Source of the DNA: Acidobacteriaceae bacterium | Lineage (GTDB): Bacteria > Acidobacteriota > Terriglobia > Terriglobales > Acidobacteriaceae | Direction of reading: 5' to 3' | NCBI GenBank assembly: GCA_025361625.1 | Contig: JANYKL010000078.1 | Span: forward strand, 18,874 to 82,873 | DNA: 64,000 nt | Part shown: positions 1 through 9,844 of the stretch, piece after piece | How the letters are laid out: each line of letters begins with the position of its first letter | Numbering within the stretch: the stretch's first letter is position 1 | Made by a program: the position numbers and the translations under genes | The notes under the pieces: model-generated | Database searches by the model: none | Told to the model about the DNA's origin: nothing | What the model saw: only the letters and a program-made list of their open reading frames with translations

Positions 1-1559
1 TCGTGAGTCTGACCTTTGCTGTCGACCGCGAATCCAGGATAGATCGGTGCATTTCCGGGCCAATAAGGGTCGAGACGATTAAACCGGTCAAAATAATAGT
101 AGGCACTCAAAAATCCGAAGCCGGTGTTGGCATCCAGTCGTCCGCTGAATTTATTGTCATGAAGATTCGTCGATCCCGCGCTATTGACGTATTGTCCGGT
201 GCCGGAGGAATTAATACCACTATTGGCAGGGAGTACGTATTTCAAAAGATTTGCAGAAATTGGATTGAAAGCGCTGGACGATAATTGTGCGTTGGGAAAC
301 ACGCATTGAGAAGAGGTGGTGCAATCAACGCCGTAAGGCGAATTGGTGTTGGGATTGATTAATGTTTTTGTGAAGTAATATGGCATACCGCTGGATATAG
401 AGCTGTTACTCAGTTGGGTCTGAAGTGTGCTAGCCCAGGCTGCTCCATTTACGAGTGTCGGCTCCAGCACGTTCGCGTTGTTCACGCTGACCGTTTGGAC
501 AAAGCTGCTTGCGATCGCGGAAAAGTCTCCAGATTCAGTCGCCGCCGTGGGCGCTCCGTGAATAAGGTCAGTCTGGCCTTGAATAACGCGATTGCCCTGG
601 TAGTCGCCAAAAAAGAAAATTTTGTCGCGCTTGATCGGCCCGCCAAAAGTTCCGCCGAATTGGTTTTGATGATAAGAGCCGCGCTGACCGGCGTTGAAGT
701 AGTTCGCGGCGTCGAAATCGGTATTGCGCAGGAATTCAAATACGTTTCCATGAAAGCGATTCCCGCCCGACTTGGTTACAACGTTTATTTGTCCACCTGA
801 ATAATTGCCATACTCGGCATCAAAGTTGTTCGTCAGAATGCGGAATTCTGCAATCGAATCTAAATTGGGAATTGCACCGGCTCCGGAGAATCCCGTTTCT
901 TGCACCAGCATTCCGTTGAGAATGAATCCATTTTCGGACTCACGCATACCATTCACCGATAGCGCTCCCGAATTCAGATCGCCGGAAACCGGCGGGGCGG
1001 CAAAGCCCGCGGAGATAAATGGTCCAGCGTATGCGCCCGTCATTCCAGATGGCGATGGCACGACACCGGGCTGAAGCGCGAGCAGATCGGTGTAGCTTCG
1101 GGTGACCAGGGGAACGTCTGTCATCTCCTTGGCGGTAATGACCTCACCCATCTGGGTGGTTTCGGTATCCACATGTAACGCGTCGCTCGAAACCACGACC
1201 TGCTCCGAGCTTCGACCGATTTGCAATTTCGCATCCACCACCAGGGCCGAGTTCACATCAAGGACAATGCCCGTTTCTTCATAAGCCTTGAATCCCGTCT
1301 GCTGGATTCTTATCGAATACGTTCCCAGGGCCAGGGACTGGAACGAATAGAAACCTTGAGCATTGGTTGTCAGCGTAGTGCTGACTCCGGTTTCCACGTT
1401 TGTCGCGGTAACCGTGGCTCCGGCGACGGTTGCGCCGCTCGGGTCGGTGGCGGTTCCGGAAATACTAGCGGTAACGCTAGCCATCAGCCTTCCGCATGGA
1501 ACGAGCGCGAACGCAAAAACTAACAAACCTAGGCACTTGTTCAGCCTTGAAAGTTGCAT
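1..1559 (-). CDS. TonB-dependent receptor, Oar-like with N-terminal carboxypeptidase-regulatory (CarboxypepD_reg) domain, partial (runs off left edge)
   Basis: Reverse-strand translation from ATG at 1559: MQLSRLNKCLGLLVFAFALVPCGRLMASVTASISGTATDPSGATVAGATVTATNVETG...VPLVTRSYTDLLALQPGV...NGMRESENGFILNGM...NNFDAEYGNYSGGQINVVTKSGGNRFHGNVFEFLRNTDFDAANYF; open to the window edge; absent from the ORF track. Confidence 0.9.
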   Translation of the reverse strand, partial: MQLSRLNKCLGLLVFAFALVPCGRLMASVTASISGTATDPSGATVAGATVTATNVETGVSTTLTTNAQGFYSFQSLALGTYSIRIQQTGFKAYEETGIVLDVNSALVVDAKLQIGRSSEQVVVSSDALHVDTETTQMGEVITAKEMTDVPLVTRSYTDLLALQPGVVPSPSGMTGAYAGPFISAGFAAPPVSGDLNSGALSVNGMRESENGFILNGMLVQETGFSGAGAIPNLDSIAEFRILTNNFDAEYGNYSGGQINVVTKSGGNRFHGNVFEFLRNTDFDAANYFNAGQRGSYHQNQFGGTFGGPIKRDKIFFFGDYQGNRVIQGQTDLIHGAPTAATESGDFSAIASSFVQTVSVNNANVLEPTLVNGAAWASTLQTQLSNSSISSGMPYYFTKTLINPNTNSPYGVDCTTSSQCVFPNAQLSSSAFNPISANLLKYVLPANSGINSSGTGQYVNSAGSTNLHDNKFSGRLDANTGFGFLSAYYYFDRFNRLDPYWPGNAPIYPGFAVDSKGQTH

Positions 1560-1990
1560 TATTCCCCCTGTTGACGAGCGATCCAGCGCTTTATTGATGC
1601 CGATGTTTTGTTCAGCCCACGGTTTTGCGGAAGCGAAAAATGCGCCTGCTAACCGCTTATTACGTTGCAGAGGATTTAAATGTAGACCTCTTATTTTGTC
1701 AAGATCATTATTCGCTTCGAATGTGTTCTTGGTTGGGCCTTCGCGCTGCTGGAGATGATCCAATCTCAAAGCCGCAGATTCACGCGTCCTCAACCCACAC
1801 GCGAGTATCAATTCAAGCAATGCCGGTCGCGTTTTCCTTTTAATCGCTGACGATCGGGGGCTTGCCAAACTGCTTAACCCTTCTCCGCAGTCACCCAATT
1901 GCGGAGGCGCACTCCAACTTCTTCACGCCTTTAACGCGGCGATCCCAGCCGCCAAGTCGGCGCTGAAGAGACCACAGTCGGCGACGTCTT

Positions 1991-2095
1991 ATGGGAGCTG
2001 GCGCACGGGTCACAGAGAAGCATTATTCGCCCTGGCTCGCAGCAAGGCAGGAGCAATTTGAAGGGGATGTTCGGCGTACTTGGGGCGCAGATTTG
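1991..2095 (+). pseudogene. C-terminal remnant of a tyrosine recombinase/phage integrase
   Basis: Translation GARVTEKHYSPWLAARQEQFEGDVRRTWGADL matches the catalytic-Tyr C-terminus of XerD-like integrases (xVTEKHYSPWVxARQxQLExDVRRxW); no upstream catalytic domain is readable. Confidence 0.6.
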
Positions 2096-2168
2096 GTGGC
2101 GCTCACTCGACGAAGGGTACGTCTGAGGTACACGGGAGAAGGGAGTCTGGCAACTACTGACAAAAGGT

Positions 2169-2536
2169 TGGTGGAGGCGGCGGGAGTCGAACCCGCGTCC
2201 GAAAATGTTACTGGTCAAGAGACTACATGCTTATTCACGTTCATGCCCTGGGCATTACCCCAGGACGTTCGCGACCTCCGCTCAGAACGGACAAGAAACG
2301 GATGCCGCTAGCCTGTGATCTTAACCTCCCGCCCCAGACGTAGACAGGAAGAGCAGCCCGCTGTGTGACGTCCGCTCGCAGCCCACGGGCGAAGCTGCGG
2401 AAGACGGCAACTTAATTAATTAAGCTGCGTATGCCATCTGTTGATTGGCAATTATCATTTTGCACGCGATTACAGGTGTATGCACCCTGGCATGCCTCTT
2501 GGCCGCAAGCATCTCCGTCGAAGCCGTGACGCCCCC
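2169..2536 (-). ncRNA. ssrA: tmRNA (transfer-messenger RNA)
   Basis: Minus strand: 5' GGGGGCG...GGCTTCGACGG and 3' GGACGCGGGTTCGACTCCCGCCGCCTCCACCA; 7-bp acceptor stem pairs; tag ORF GCC AAT CAA CAG ATG GCA TAC GCA GCT TAA (ANQQMAYAA*) at 2449-2420. Confidence 0.95.
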
Positions 2537-2709
2537 ACTGGTGGGAATTGGCCTTTAAAGAACTACTTCTATTGTAGGGCCTCAAGTCAAGAAGTCAAAT
2601 GACGCCGGTGACGTCCCCCTCGCCCCCGGCCCCCGTGCAATAAGAAGCCAGCCCTACCTCAACCAACCCTAAATCGTTTAAAGTTGTCGGCAGCACACGC
2701 GCTGAATTT

Positions 2710-3591
2710 ATGAAGATTGAGAAGCTTTTGAAGCGCTATCGAATTGAAAGCGGAAAAGACTTCCGGCTCAAGGATTATGATCCGGGCGATACCCACGGGT
2801 TAAAGTCCGAATTCAAGTCGCAGGCAAAGCTTTTGCTCGCCGATGGAGTGCAAAAACTAAGCACACTGCAAGACATGTTTGCCGCCCAGGACCGCCGGGC
2901 GCTCCTCATTATCTTTCAGGCGCTTGACGCAGCCGGCAAAGATGGCACCATTAAGCACGTCATGTCTGGCGTAAATCCGGAGGGCGTGGATGTGTATTCC
3001 TTCAAAACGCCCTCGAGCGAAGAACTGAATCACGATTTTCTTTGGAGGAGCGCTCGCCTCTTGCCGGCAAGAGGAAAGATCGGCATCTTTAATCGCTCTT
3101 ATTACGAAGAGATGCTTATCGTGCGTGTCCATCCGCAGATACTAGAGAACGAGAAGCTCCCAAAAGAATTGATTACCAAACATATCTGGCAAGAGCGCTT
3201 TGAAGATGTCAATTCTTTTGAACGCTATCTTGCGCGCAATGGAATCGTGGTGCTCAAGTTTTTTCTGCATCTCTCGAAAAAAGAACAGAAGAAACGATTC
3301 ATGGAGCGCCTTGATAATCCAAAAAAGAACTGGAAATTTTCTTCCGCCGACGTGAGGGAGCGCGAGTGTTGGGGCGACTATCAGACTGCTTATGAAGATG
3401 TCATCCAGAACACGGCAACCAAACACGCGCCCTGGTATGTAGTTCCGGCAGACAATAAGTGGTTTGCACGGCTCATCGTCTCGCAGGCCATTGTGGACAC
3501 GCTCGAAAGTTTCAACCTAGCCTATCCCAAGGTAAGCGGAGCCGCTAAGGCAGACCTCGTCAAGGCACGCCAGACACTGGAGAACGAATAA
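2710..3591 (+). CDS. polyphosphate kinase 2 (PPK2) family protein
   Basis: LLIIFQALDAAGKDGTIKHVMSGVNPEGVDVYSFKTPSSEELNHDFLWR...GKIGIFNRSYYEEMLIVRVHP: PPK2 motifs. Confidence 0.92.
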   Translation: MKIEKLLKRYRIESGKDFRLKDYDPGDTHGLKSEFKSQAKLLLADGVQKLSTLQDMFAAQDRRALLIIFQALDAAGKDGTIKHVMSGVNPEGVDVYSFKTPSSEELNHDFLWRSARLLPARGKIGIFNRSYYEEMLIVRVHPQILENEKLPKELITKHIWQERFEDVNSFERYLARNGIVVLKFFLHLSKKEQKKRFMERLDNPKKNWKFSSADVRERECWGDYQTAYEDVIQNTATKHAPWYVVPADNKWFARLIVSQAIVDTLESFNLAYPKVSGAAKADLVKARQTLENE

Positions 3592-3712
3592 CGTGTAACG
3601 AGCGGATTAAAAAATAAAAAGTAACGTAGTGCAGTAAAGAATAACGACGGACGCAGTAACGAATAACGCAGTACCAATTAGCGACTAACGAATTAATGCA
3701 GTAACGGGCGAG
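3583..3712. repeat. degenerate tandem repeat around gcagtaacgaataac, starting at the PPK2 stop codon
   Basis: aacgaataacg at 3583-3593 (contains the PPK2 stop) recurs exactly at 3658-3668; related units at gcagtaaagaataac, gcagtaccaatta, gcagtaacggg. Confidence 0.7.
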
Positions 3713-3717
3713 TCCGC

Positions 3718-4344
3718 CTACTTCAGAACTATCGGCAAAGGCTGATCGTACGGCTGGATCGAAACCGTGAGAGACTTTCTCCGGTCAAATTCCTCTTTCG
3801 TCATCTTGAAACTGACAATGATCGTAGCTTTTTGTTCCGCTCCCGGCAGCATTTTACTCTCTGGAGCGAGCGCCGGTTCGGCACTCTCCTTAAGCGCCGG
3901 AAAAGCCTGGAAGTAACGATCAAGATCGACCACCGACGCCGCTTCATCTTCGTTGATCTTTCCCTGGGAGGTCGTAAGCTGGGCTTTCAACGTATGAACC
4001 CACAACGGCTTTTCCCCCGTATTTCGCAGCGTGAAAGTCACGGCCGCCAAAACGATGTTCTGTCCGGGCACATCCACCGCCTGAACAAAGTGAATCGCTC
4101 CCGCGCCCTGCGGTTTTGCCCGCTCCTTGAAAGACACAATACCGACTATGACTAAAATTCCGATAATGCAGGCCAAGACAATTCGGGCCGGCGGAAGTGT
4201 CCGCTTGGCCGTGCCAAATTCTTCTCCAATGCGGAATTCGGTCGCAGGCTCGGCAGTTGGCGTTCTGGCGACATCAGACGCCAGATCACACGGCGGCGAC
4301 GGCACCGTCGAGTCGGCTTCGTCGTTGCTATGCTCTTCGGGCAT
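3718..4344 (-). CDS. hypothetical protein with one predicted transmembrane segment near the N-terminus
   Basis: MPEEHSNDEADS...ARIVLACIIGILVIVGIVSF...AAVTFTLRNTGEKPLWVHTLKAQL; long ORF, start chosen at the internal MPEE. Confidence 0.65.
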   Translation of the reverse strand: MPEEHSNDEADSTVPSPPCDLASDVARTPTAEPATEFRIGEEFGTAKRTLPPARIVLACIIGILVIVGIVSFKERAKPQGAGAIHFVQAVDVPGQNIVLAAVTFTLRNTGEKPLWVHTLKAQLTTSQGKINEDEAASVVDLDRYFQAFPALKESAEPALAPESKMLPGAEQKATIIVSFKMTKEEFDRRKSLTVSIQPYDQPLPIVLK

Positions 4345-4557
4345 TCGGCAATTGTAGTTGACGCCCAAGCCTCAAGAGGCTCGATACTCCATTTTGCCCT
4401 CGCAGAAGCGAGCGCCGATCGCAAGCTCTTTTGGAACTTTCCGAGAGCAGAATCCCGGCGATACTTTAATAGCTTTCCTGCAGGCTTTATAATTCCATCG
4501 TCTGCTGCCCGACGCACAATCTATGGCCCTCATCTTTATTACTGCCGTCGTGACCTT

Positions 4558-5313
4558 TTGAAGCTTCGCCCAGGAGTTGAAGTTTCCAGCCAATCCGACA
4601 TCGGCTGTGCGCGCCTCAATAATGAGGATTCTTTTGGCTACTGGGAATCCGATGACGATAAAGATTTCGCGCGCAAGGGGCGATTGGCGGTTGTGGCCGA
4701 TGGCATGGGCGGCTACGAAGGCGGGCAAGAAGCGAGCCGGCTGGCGGTAGATAATGTTGTCGAGGTCTATAAAGAGTTCGACGGCGGACCTCAAGAAGCC
4801 CTCGTCTCCGGACTTCAAACTGCCCACGAAGCCATCCGTAAACATAGCTTTGAACACCCAGAACTGCACGGAATGGGAACCACTTGCACCGCGGCGGCGA
4901 TCGTGAACTTGCAACTTTTTTTTGTTCACGTCGGTGACACGCGCCTATACCTCATCCGCGACGGCGAAATGATTCGTGTCACTCGTGACCACTCCTACGT
5001 CGGGCGTTTGGTCGAGGCCGGAATGATCACTCCCGAGCAGGCGGAAGTCCATCCGCAACGCAATGTTCTGACGTCTGCCGTCGGCACGAATCCTGACTTG
5101 GTGATGGACGCATCCGAGGCCCCCACCCCGCTGCAATCTGGCGACGTGGTCATGCTTTGCAGCGATGGACTTTGGGGGCTCGTGCGGGATGGCGAAATGC
5201 TGAATGCTTTAAAAAATAAGGACGTTGAGAAAGCTGGGCGCGCCTTGATCGATCTCGCGCGTCAACGCGGTGGCCCCGATAATATTACGGTGCAGATTCT
5301 CCGCCTGCACTGA
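4558..5313 (+). CDS. PP2C-family serine/threonine protein phosphatase (Stp1-like)
   Basis: SDIGCARLNNEDSFG...VVADGMGGYEGGQEASRLAVD...HVGDTRLYLIRDGEMIRVTRDHS...LCSDGLWGLV...GGPDNITVQIL; TTG start preferred over track start 4330. Confidence 0.92.
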   Translation: MKLRPGVEVSSQSDIGCARLNNEDSFGYWESDDDKDFARKGRLAVVADGMGGYEGGQEASRLAVDNVVEVYKEFDGGPQEALVSGLQTAHEAIRKHSFEHPELHGMGTTCTAAAIVNLQLFFVHVGDTRLYLIRDGEMIRVTRDHSYVGRLVEAGMITPEQAEVHPQRNVLTSAVGTNPDLVMDASEAPTPLQSGDVVMLCSDGLWGLVRDGEMLNALKNKDVEKAGRALIDLARQRGGPDNITVQILRLH

Positions 5314-5321
5314 AGTCATTC

Positions 5322-5377
5322 CTGGTCTAACAAAGCTGGTCCAACAATGCTGATCCAGCGATTCTGATCCAGAATCG
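5322..5377. repeat. 4 x 14-bp degenerate tandem repeat downstream of the PP2C gene
   Basis: ctggtctaacaaag|ctggtccaacaatg|ctgatccagcgatt|ctgatccagaatcg. Confidence 0.9.
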
Positions 5378-5471
5378 TGTTCTTGAAATGCCGCCGCGAG
5401 CGCTTTCGCGCGCTCCCATGACCGACTTTTCGTCTTTCGCTTTGACGGAAATTCATTTCTAATGCTCCGCT

Positions 5472-6986
5472 ATGAAAGCTATGTTCTCGTGGAAACTCTG
5501 CAGCCTCGTCGCCCTGGCAACTCTCTCTTCGCTGCTATTCGCGGCTGAAGCAGCCACACCCGCCGAGGCCCCAGACAATCAGCAGGCGCTACGCCTTATC
5601 ACCGAGGCTTTGAAGTCTTCTTCGCTCGAAACCAATCTCCGCAGCCTGACCGATGAGGTGGGAGGGAGAATTCCGGGCACCCCCGCATTTCAGCGCGCAA
5701 CCGAATGGGCGACATCGGCTTTCAAAGAAGCTGGCGGAGAGCGAGTCCATACCGAAGAGTTTTCCATGCCGCATTCCTGGAGCGAAGGCACGACCTCGAT
5801 GACAGCGTCGCTCTATTCCGGAACTACGTTTCCGGTTCGTGCCGTGTCCGTGGCGTGGGCACCCGCATTGGAACACGCCACGCACGTTCCGATCGTAGAT
5901 GTCGGGGAAGGATCTGAGGAAGATTTCGCCCGTGTTGGAGATATTTCGGGCAAAGTCTTGCTGGTGCACACCAAAGTGCTCGTTACATGGGACGACCTTT
6001 TCCTCGAGTACGAGCGCGCGCCACAGATTATCGGACGGGCAGTAAAAGGCCGCGCAAAGGCCCTCGCATTCATGGCCACGCGTGATCGCGGCATTCTCTA
6101 TCGCCATACGAACTCCGTATCGGGCGAGATTGATGCTCTGCCGCAACTCGTCGTCGCGCGTCAGGACGGAGAACGCATCGCCCGCCTTCTCGCAACCGCG
6201 CATCCCATTTGGGCCGACATTTCTATTCCCAATAAAATAGGAGGACCGTTCAAGACTTGGAATGTCGTAGCTGAAATTCCTGGCACTGAGAGGCCGCAGG
6301 AATTTGTTATTCTCGGCGCCCATCTCGATTCCTGGGATCTCGGTACTGGAGCGCTCGACAATGGATGTAACTCAGCTCTCGTGATTGACGCCCTCCGTGC
6401 CATCAAAAACTCCGGACTGAAGCCGAAGCGTACGATCCGTTTCGTTCTTTTTTCAGCCGAGGAAGAGGGCCTGCTCGGCTCTCGAGCATACGCTACCTCG
6501 CACCGCAAGGAACTCGACAATGCTGCTGGTGTCGTCATCTTCGACTCCGGTATCGGCAAGACCACGACCTTCTCGAGCGGCGGACGCAAAGACGTAGTTG
6601 CCGCGGCTACCGCAATGCTCGCTCCCTTAGAAAAATTTGGCGTTACCAAGGCAGAGCCAACCGCCGAGGCCGGAACCGATCACTTCGATTTCATGCTCGA
6701 AGGTGTGCCAACCTTCGTAGCCGATCAGGATGAAGCAAACTACATGGAGAACTACCACGCGACTACCGACACCTACGACAAAGTCGATTTCACCCAGCTC
6801 AAAAAGAACGTCGCTGAAGCCGCTTATTTCACCTTCGCCCTGGCAAATGCCGAAACCCGCGTCGGCCCCCGGATAAGCCGCCAGCAAATAGAAGAAACTC
6901 TCCATGAGTCGAAGCTCGATCAAGAGTTGAAGAACATGGGAATGTGGGACGACTGGGAGAAGGGAAAACGCGGTAGAGAGCAGTAG
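5472..6986 (+). CDS. secreted M28-family zinc peptidase (PA domain-containing)
   Basis: Signal peptide; VILGAHLDSWDLGTGALDNGCNSALVIDALRAI...RFVLFSAEEEGLLGSRAYA...AGTDHFDFMLEGVPTFV. Confidence 0.9.
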   Translation: MKAMFSWKLCSLVALATLSSLLFAAEAATPAEAPDNQQALRLITEALKSSSLETNLRSLTDEVGGRIPGTPAFQRATEWATSAFKEAGGERVHTEEFSMPHSWSEGTTSMTASLYSGTTFPVRAVSVAWAPALEHATHVPIVDVGEGSEEDFARVGDISGKVLLVHTKVLVTWDDLFLEYERAPQIIGRAVKGRAKALAFMATRDRGILYRHTNSVSGEIDALPQLVVARQDGERIARLLATAHPIWADISIPNKIGGPFKTWNVVAEIPGTERPQEFVILGAHLDSWDLGTGALDNGCNSALVIDALRAIKNSGLKPKRTIRFVLFSAEEEGLLGSRAYATSHRKELDNAAGVVIFDSGIGKTTTFSSGGRKDVVAAATAMLAPLEKFGVTKAEPTAEAGTDHFDFMLEGVPTFVADQDEANYMENYHATTDTYDKVDFTQLKKNVAEAAYFTFALANAETRVGPRISRQQIEETLHESKLDQELKNMGMWDDWEKGKRGREQ

Positions 6987-7007
6987 TACCTGTGTAAGAT
7001 TCAGACT

Positions 7008-7922
7008 GTGCTTCTTTTTTGGATACTCTTCAACTTATTTGTAGTCGCGATGCTGGTGCTCGACCTGGCGGTAATGAACCGGCGTCCAGAGGCACCAAAG
7101 TTCCGGCAGGCGCTCGCCTTGTCGGCGGTTTGGATCGCATTAGCCGCCAGTTTCGGCGTATTGGAATTCTTCTGGCACGGTCGCGCCCAGGCGCTGCAGT
7201 TCGTCACCGGATACGTGATCGAACTTTCGCTCAGCGTCGATAACCTTTTTGTCTTCTTGCTCATCTTTCGCTACTTCAAAGTACCCAGCGAGCATGAGCG
7301 AAAAATTTTATTCTGGGGAATTCTAGGCGCTCTTGTCATGCGCGGCGTTTTTATTGCCGCCGGAGTCGGGCTGATTCAACGCTTTGAGTGGATCACCTAC
7401 ATTTTCGGGGCCGTCCTCGTCTTTTCGGGTGCAAAGTTGTTTTTCCAGGGCGAAGCCCAGGTGGACCCCGACAACAACCTTATTTTGAAAGTTTTCCGCA
7501 AGTTTGTTCCGGTAACGAATGAATATGCCGGAAGCAAATTTTTTATCCGCCGCGAAACTCTCTACGCAACCCCGCTCTTTGTCGTACTTTTGATCGTCGA
7601 GACCACCGACATTCTTTTTGCCGTAGACTCCATTCCAGCAGTTTTAGCCGTCACGTTGAATGCCTTCATCGTCTATACCTCGAACGTCTTTGCCATTCTT
7701 GGCCTACGCTCCATGTACTTTGCCATGGCCGGAATGCTCGACCGCTTCCACTATCTGCATTACGGACTTTCAATCATATTAATCATCGTGGGCTTGAAGA
7801 TGCTTGCATCGCACTTTCTCACCATCCCTACCGAGTGGACTCTCGGGGCTGTACTCCTGGTGCTCGCAGCGTCCGTAGTAGCTTCAATTCGCAGGCCGCG
7901 CCAGGCACAACCATCTTCATGA
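7008..7922 (+). CDS. TerC family membrane protein
   Basis: ELSLSVDNLFVFLLIFRYFKVP...VETTDILFAVDSIPAVLAVT...YTSNVFAILGLRSMYF: TerC/Alx motifs. Confidence 0.92.
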   Translation: MLLFWILFNLFVVAMLVLDLAVMNRRPEAPKFRQALALSAVWIALAASFGVLEFFWHGRAQALQFVTGYVIELSLSVDNLFVFLLIFRYFKVPSEHERKILFWGILGALVMRGVFIAAGVGLIQRFEWITYIFGAVLVFSGAKLFFQGEAQVDPDNNLILKVFRKFVPVTNEYAGSKFFIRRETLYATPLFVVLLIVETTDILFAVDSIPAVLAVTLNAFIVYTSNVFAILGLRSMYFAMAGMLDRFHYLHYGLSIILIIVGLKMLASHFLTIPTEWTLGAVLLVLAASVVASIRRPRQAQPSS

Positions 7923-9010
7923 TCAAAATTCCAGTTTCAACTCCCTCGCGATCTTACGAAGTCCTCATCGGTAGCGGATTGATCAGCCGCGCGGGGGAGT
8001 GTCTTCAAGGCGAGCTTCAAGGCCGGAAGGCAGTCATCGTCACCGCGGCCCCGGTGCGAAAGCGATGGGGCAAACTGCTTGCAAAATCACTGCAATCTGC
8101 CGCGATAACCGTTGATCTGCTCGAAATGCCAGACGGAGAGACCGCCAAGCGTCTCTCCACGCTAGAGACGTTGGCAGAAAAATTACTCAAACTTGGCGCC
8201 GACCGTGACAGCGTGCTGATCGCTCTTGGTGGAGGCGTAATCGGCGATGTCACCGGATTTCTTGCGTCCATCTACATGCGCGGCATCGATGTGGTTCAGG
8301 TTCCAACCACCGTCGTTGCCCAGGTCGATGCCGCCATCGGTGGCAAGACCGGAGTCGATCTCGTAACCGGCAAAAATTTGCTGGGGACATTTCATCAACC
8401 CAATGCGGTATTAGTCGACCCCGATGTGCTCGAAACGCTTCCGCCCCGCGAGTATCGGGCCGGCCTTTACGAGTCGCTTAAATGTGGGGTGATCGGCGAT
8501 CCCTTACTTTTCGGCTTGTTTGAAGAGCGTTCTCGCGAGATTCTCGATCGCGACCCGGAAGTGGTCGAGAAAATAATCGCCGATTCCGTAAAGTTGAAAG
8601 CTTCTGTCGTCAGTGCCGATGAACGGGAGGGCGGGTTGCGGCAAGTCTTGAACTTTGGCCATACCATCGGCCACGCGCTCGAAGCCGAGACGAAATACAC
8701 GCAGTTACTTCATGGCGAGGCCGTAGCGTGGGGCATGGTTGCAGCCACGCGCATCGCGCTCGCCTCCGGGACACTCGACACCGTAACCGCTGTACGAATC
8801 ACGAACGCTGTCATGAATCTTCACAAGCTTCCGAGAATGAAATTCAATGCCGCAAACATAGTAAAGAGATTGCGCTCAGACAAGAAGACCCGGCACGGCA
8901 TCGTCCATTTTGTTTTGCCAAGAGAGATCGGCAAAGTTGAGATTGCGAGCGATGTGCCTGAGCCGATTGTCCGCTCCGCCGTAGATGAAATCCAAAAGCT
9001 CTCGCGCTGA
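7919..9010 (+). CDS. aroB: 3-dehydroquinate synthase
   Basis: DSVLIALGGGVIGDVTGFLASIYMRGIDVVQVPTTVVAQVDAAIGGKTGVD...KNLLGTFHQP...GHTIGHALEAETKYTQLLHGEAVAWGM; ATG overlaps the terC stop (ATGA). Confidence 0.96.
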   Translation: MIKIPVSTPSRSYEVLIGSGLISRAGECLQGELQGRKAVIVTAAPVRKRWGKLLAKSLQSAAITVDLLEMPDGETAKRLSTLETLAEKLLKLGADRDSVLIALGGGVIGDVTGFLASIYMRGIDVVQVPTTVVAQVDAAIGGKTGVDLVTGKNLLGTFHQPNAVLVDPDVLETLPPREYRAGLYESLKCGVIGDPLLFGLFEERSREILDRDPEVVEKIIADSVKLKASVVSADEREGGLRQVLNFGHTIGHALEAETKYTQLLHGEAVAWGMVAATRIALASGTLDTVTAVRITNAVMNLHKLPRMKFNAANIVKRLRSDKKTRHGIVHFVLPREIGKVEIASDVPEPIVRSAVDEIQKLSR

Positions 9011-9091
9011 GGCACGACCTCGCTGGACACACTACATAAGAACGAAGTACAAAATCGAAGTTAACTACAAACGAAATCCGGTAACGGCACC

Positions 9092-9844
9092 ATGGGCTTA
9101 GACGAGAATCAGCGAGTAGTCGGGGCGACTCCGGTGGGCACGGAAGATCGCGCCTCGGCCTCAAAAGCGGTGCGCGACATGTTTACCTCGATTGCTCCGC
9201 GCTATGACCTGCTGAATCACATTTTATCGCTGAACATCGATCGGTTGTGGTGGTGGCGCACCGCGCGACAATTCGATGAAATCCTGAAGCGTCCCGGAAT
9301 GAAAGTGCTTGACCTGTGCTGTGGGACGGGCGATATGACCTTCGCGCTCAACCGCCGCGCCGGCCCTTCTACCACGATCTTTGGAGCCGATTTTTCCCAC
9401 GCCATGATCGAGCGAGCATCCCAGAAGGGAAGCGCCACAAACCTGCGCTGGATCGAAGCGGACGCTCTATCCCTGCCATTTTCCGATGCTCGCTTCGATC
9501 TTCTGACTTCTGCTTTTGGGTTTAGAAATCTCGCCGATTACGATGCAGGATTGCGCGAAATCGTGCGCGTTCTCACCCCCGGCGGCCAGTGCGCCATTCT
9601 CGATTTCGGAGAGCCCGGCGGATGGATCGGGCACGCATATCGAATTTACTTCAAGAAAATTCTTCCCACGATCGGAACGCTACTTTCCGGAGTTCGCGGA
9701 CCGTATGCGTATCTCCCCGCTTCGGTCGAGCGTTTTCCTGCGCCTGCGGAAATGTTAGAGCGTATGCGCCAGGCAGGTTTTCGCGAAGCCACTTGGACGC
9801 CTTATACCTTTGGCGTTGCCGGACTTTACCGGGGATTCAAATAG
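9092..9844 (+). CDS. ubiE: demethylmenaquinone/ubiquinone methyltransferase UbiE/MenG
   Basis: VRDMFTSIAPRYDLLNHILSLNIDRLWWWRTAR...VLDLCCGTGDMTFAL...SAFGFRNLADYDAGLREIVRVLTPGG. Confidence 0.94.
   Translation: MGLDENQRVVGATPVGTEDRASASKAVRDMFTSIAPRYDLLNHILSLNIDRLWWWRTARQFDEILKRPGMKVLDLCCGTGDMTFALNRRAGPSTTIFGADFSHAMIERASQKGSATNLRWIEADALSLPFSDARFDLLTSAFGFRNLADYDAGLREIVRVLTPGGQCAILDFGEPGGWIGHAYRIYFKKILPTIGTLLSGVRGPYAYLPASVERFPAPAEMLERMRQAGFREATWTPYTFGVAGLYRGFK

Noticed and set aside
414-1758. Plus-strand ORFs over the TonB receptor (e.g. 414..800, 805..1074, 1102..1284, 1363..1758)
   Set aside because: Shadow frames of the minus-strand TonB-dependent receptor, which has continuous family-consistent coding; no recognisable protein on plus.
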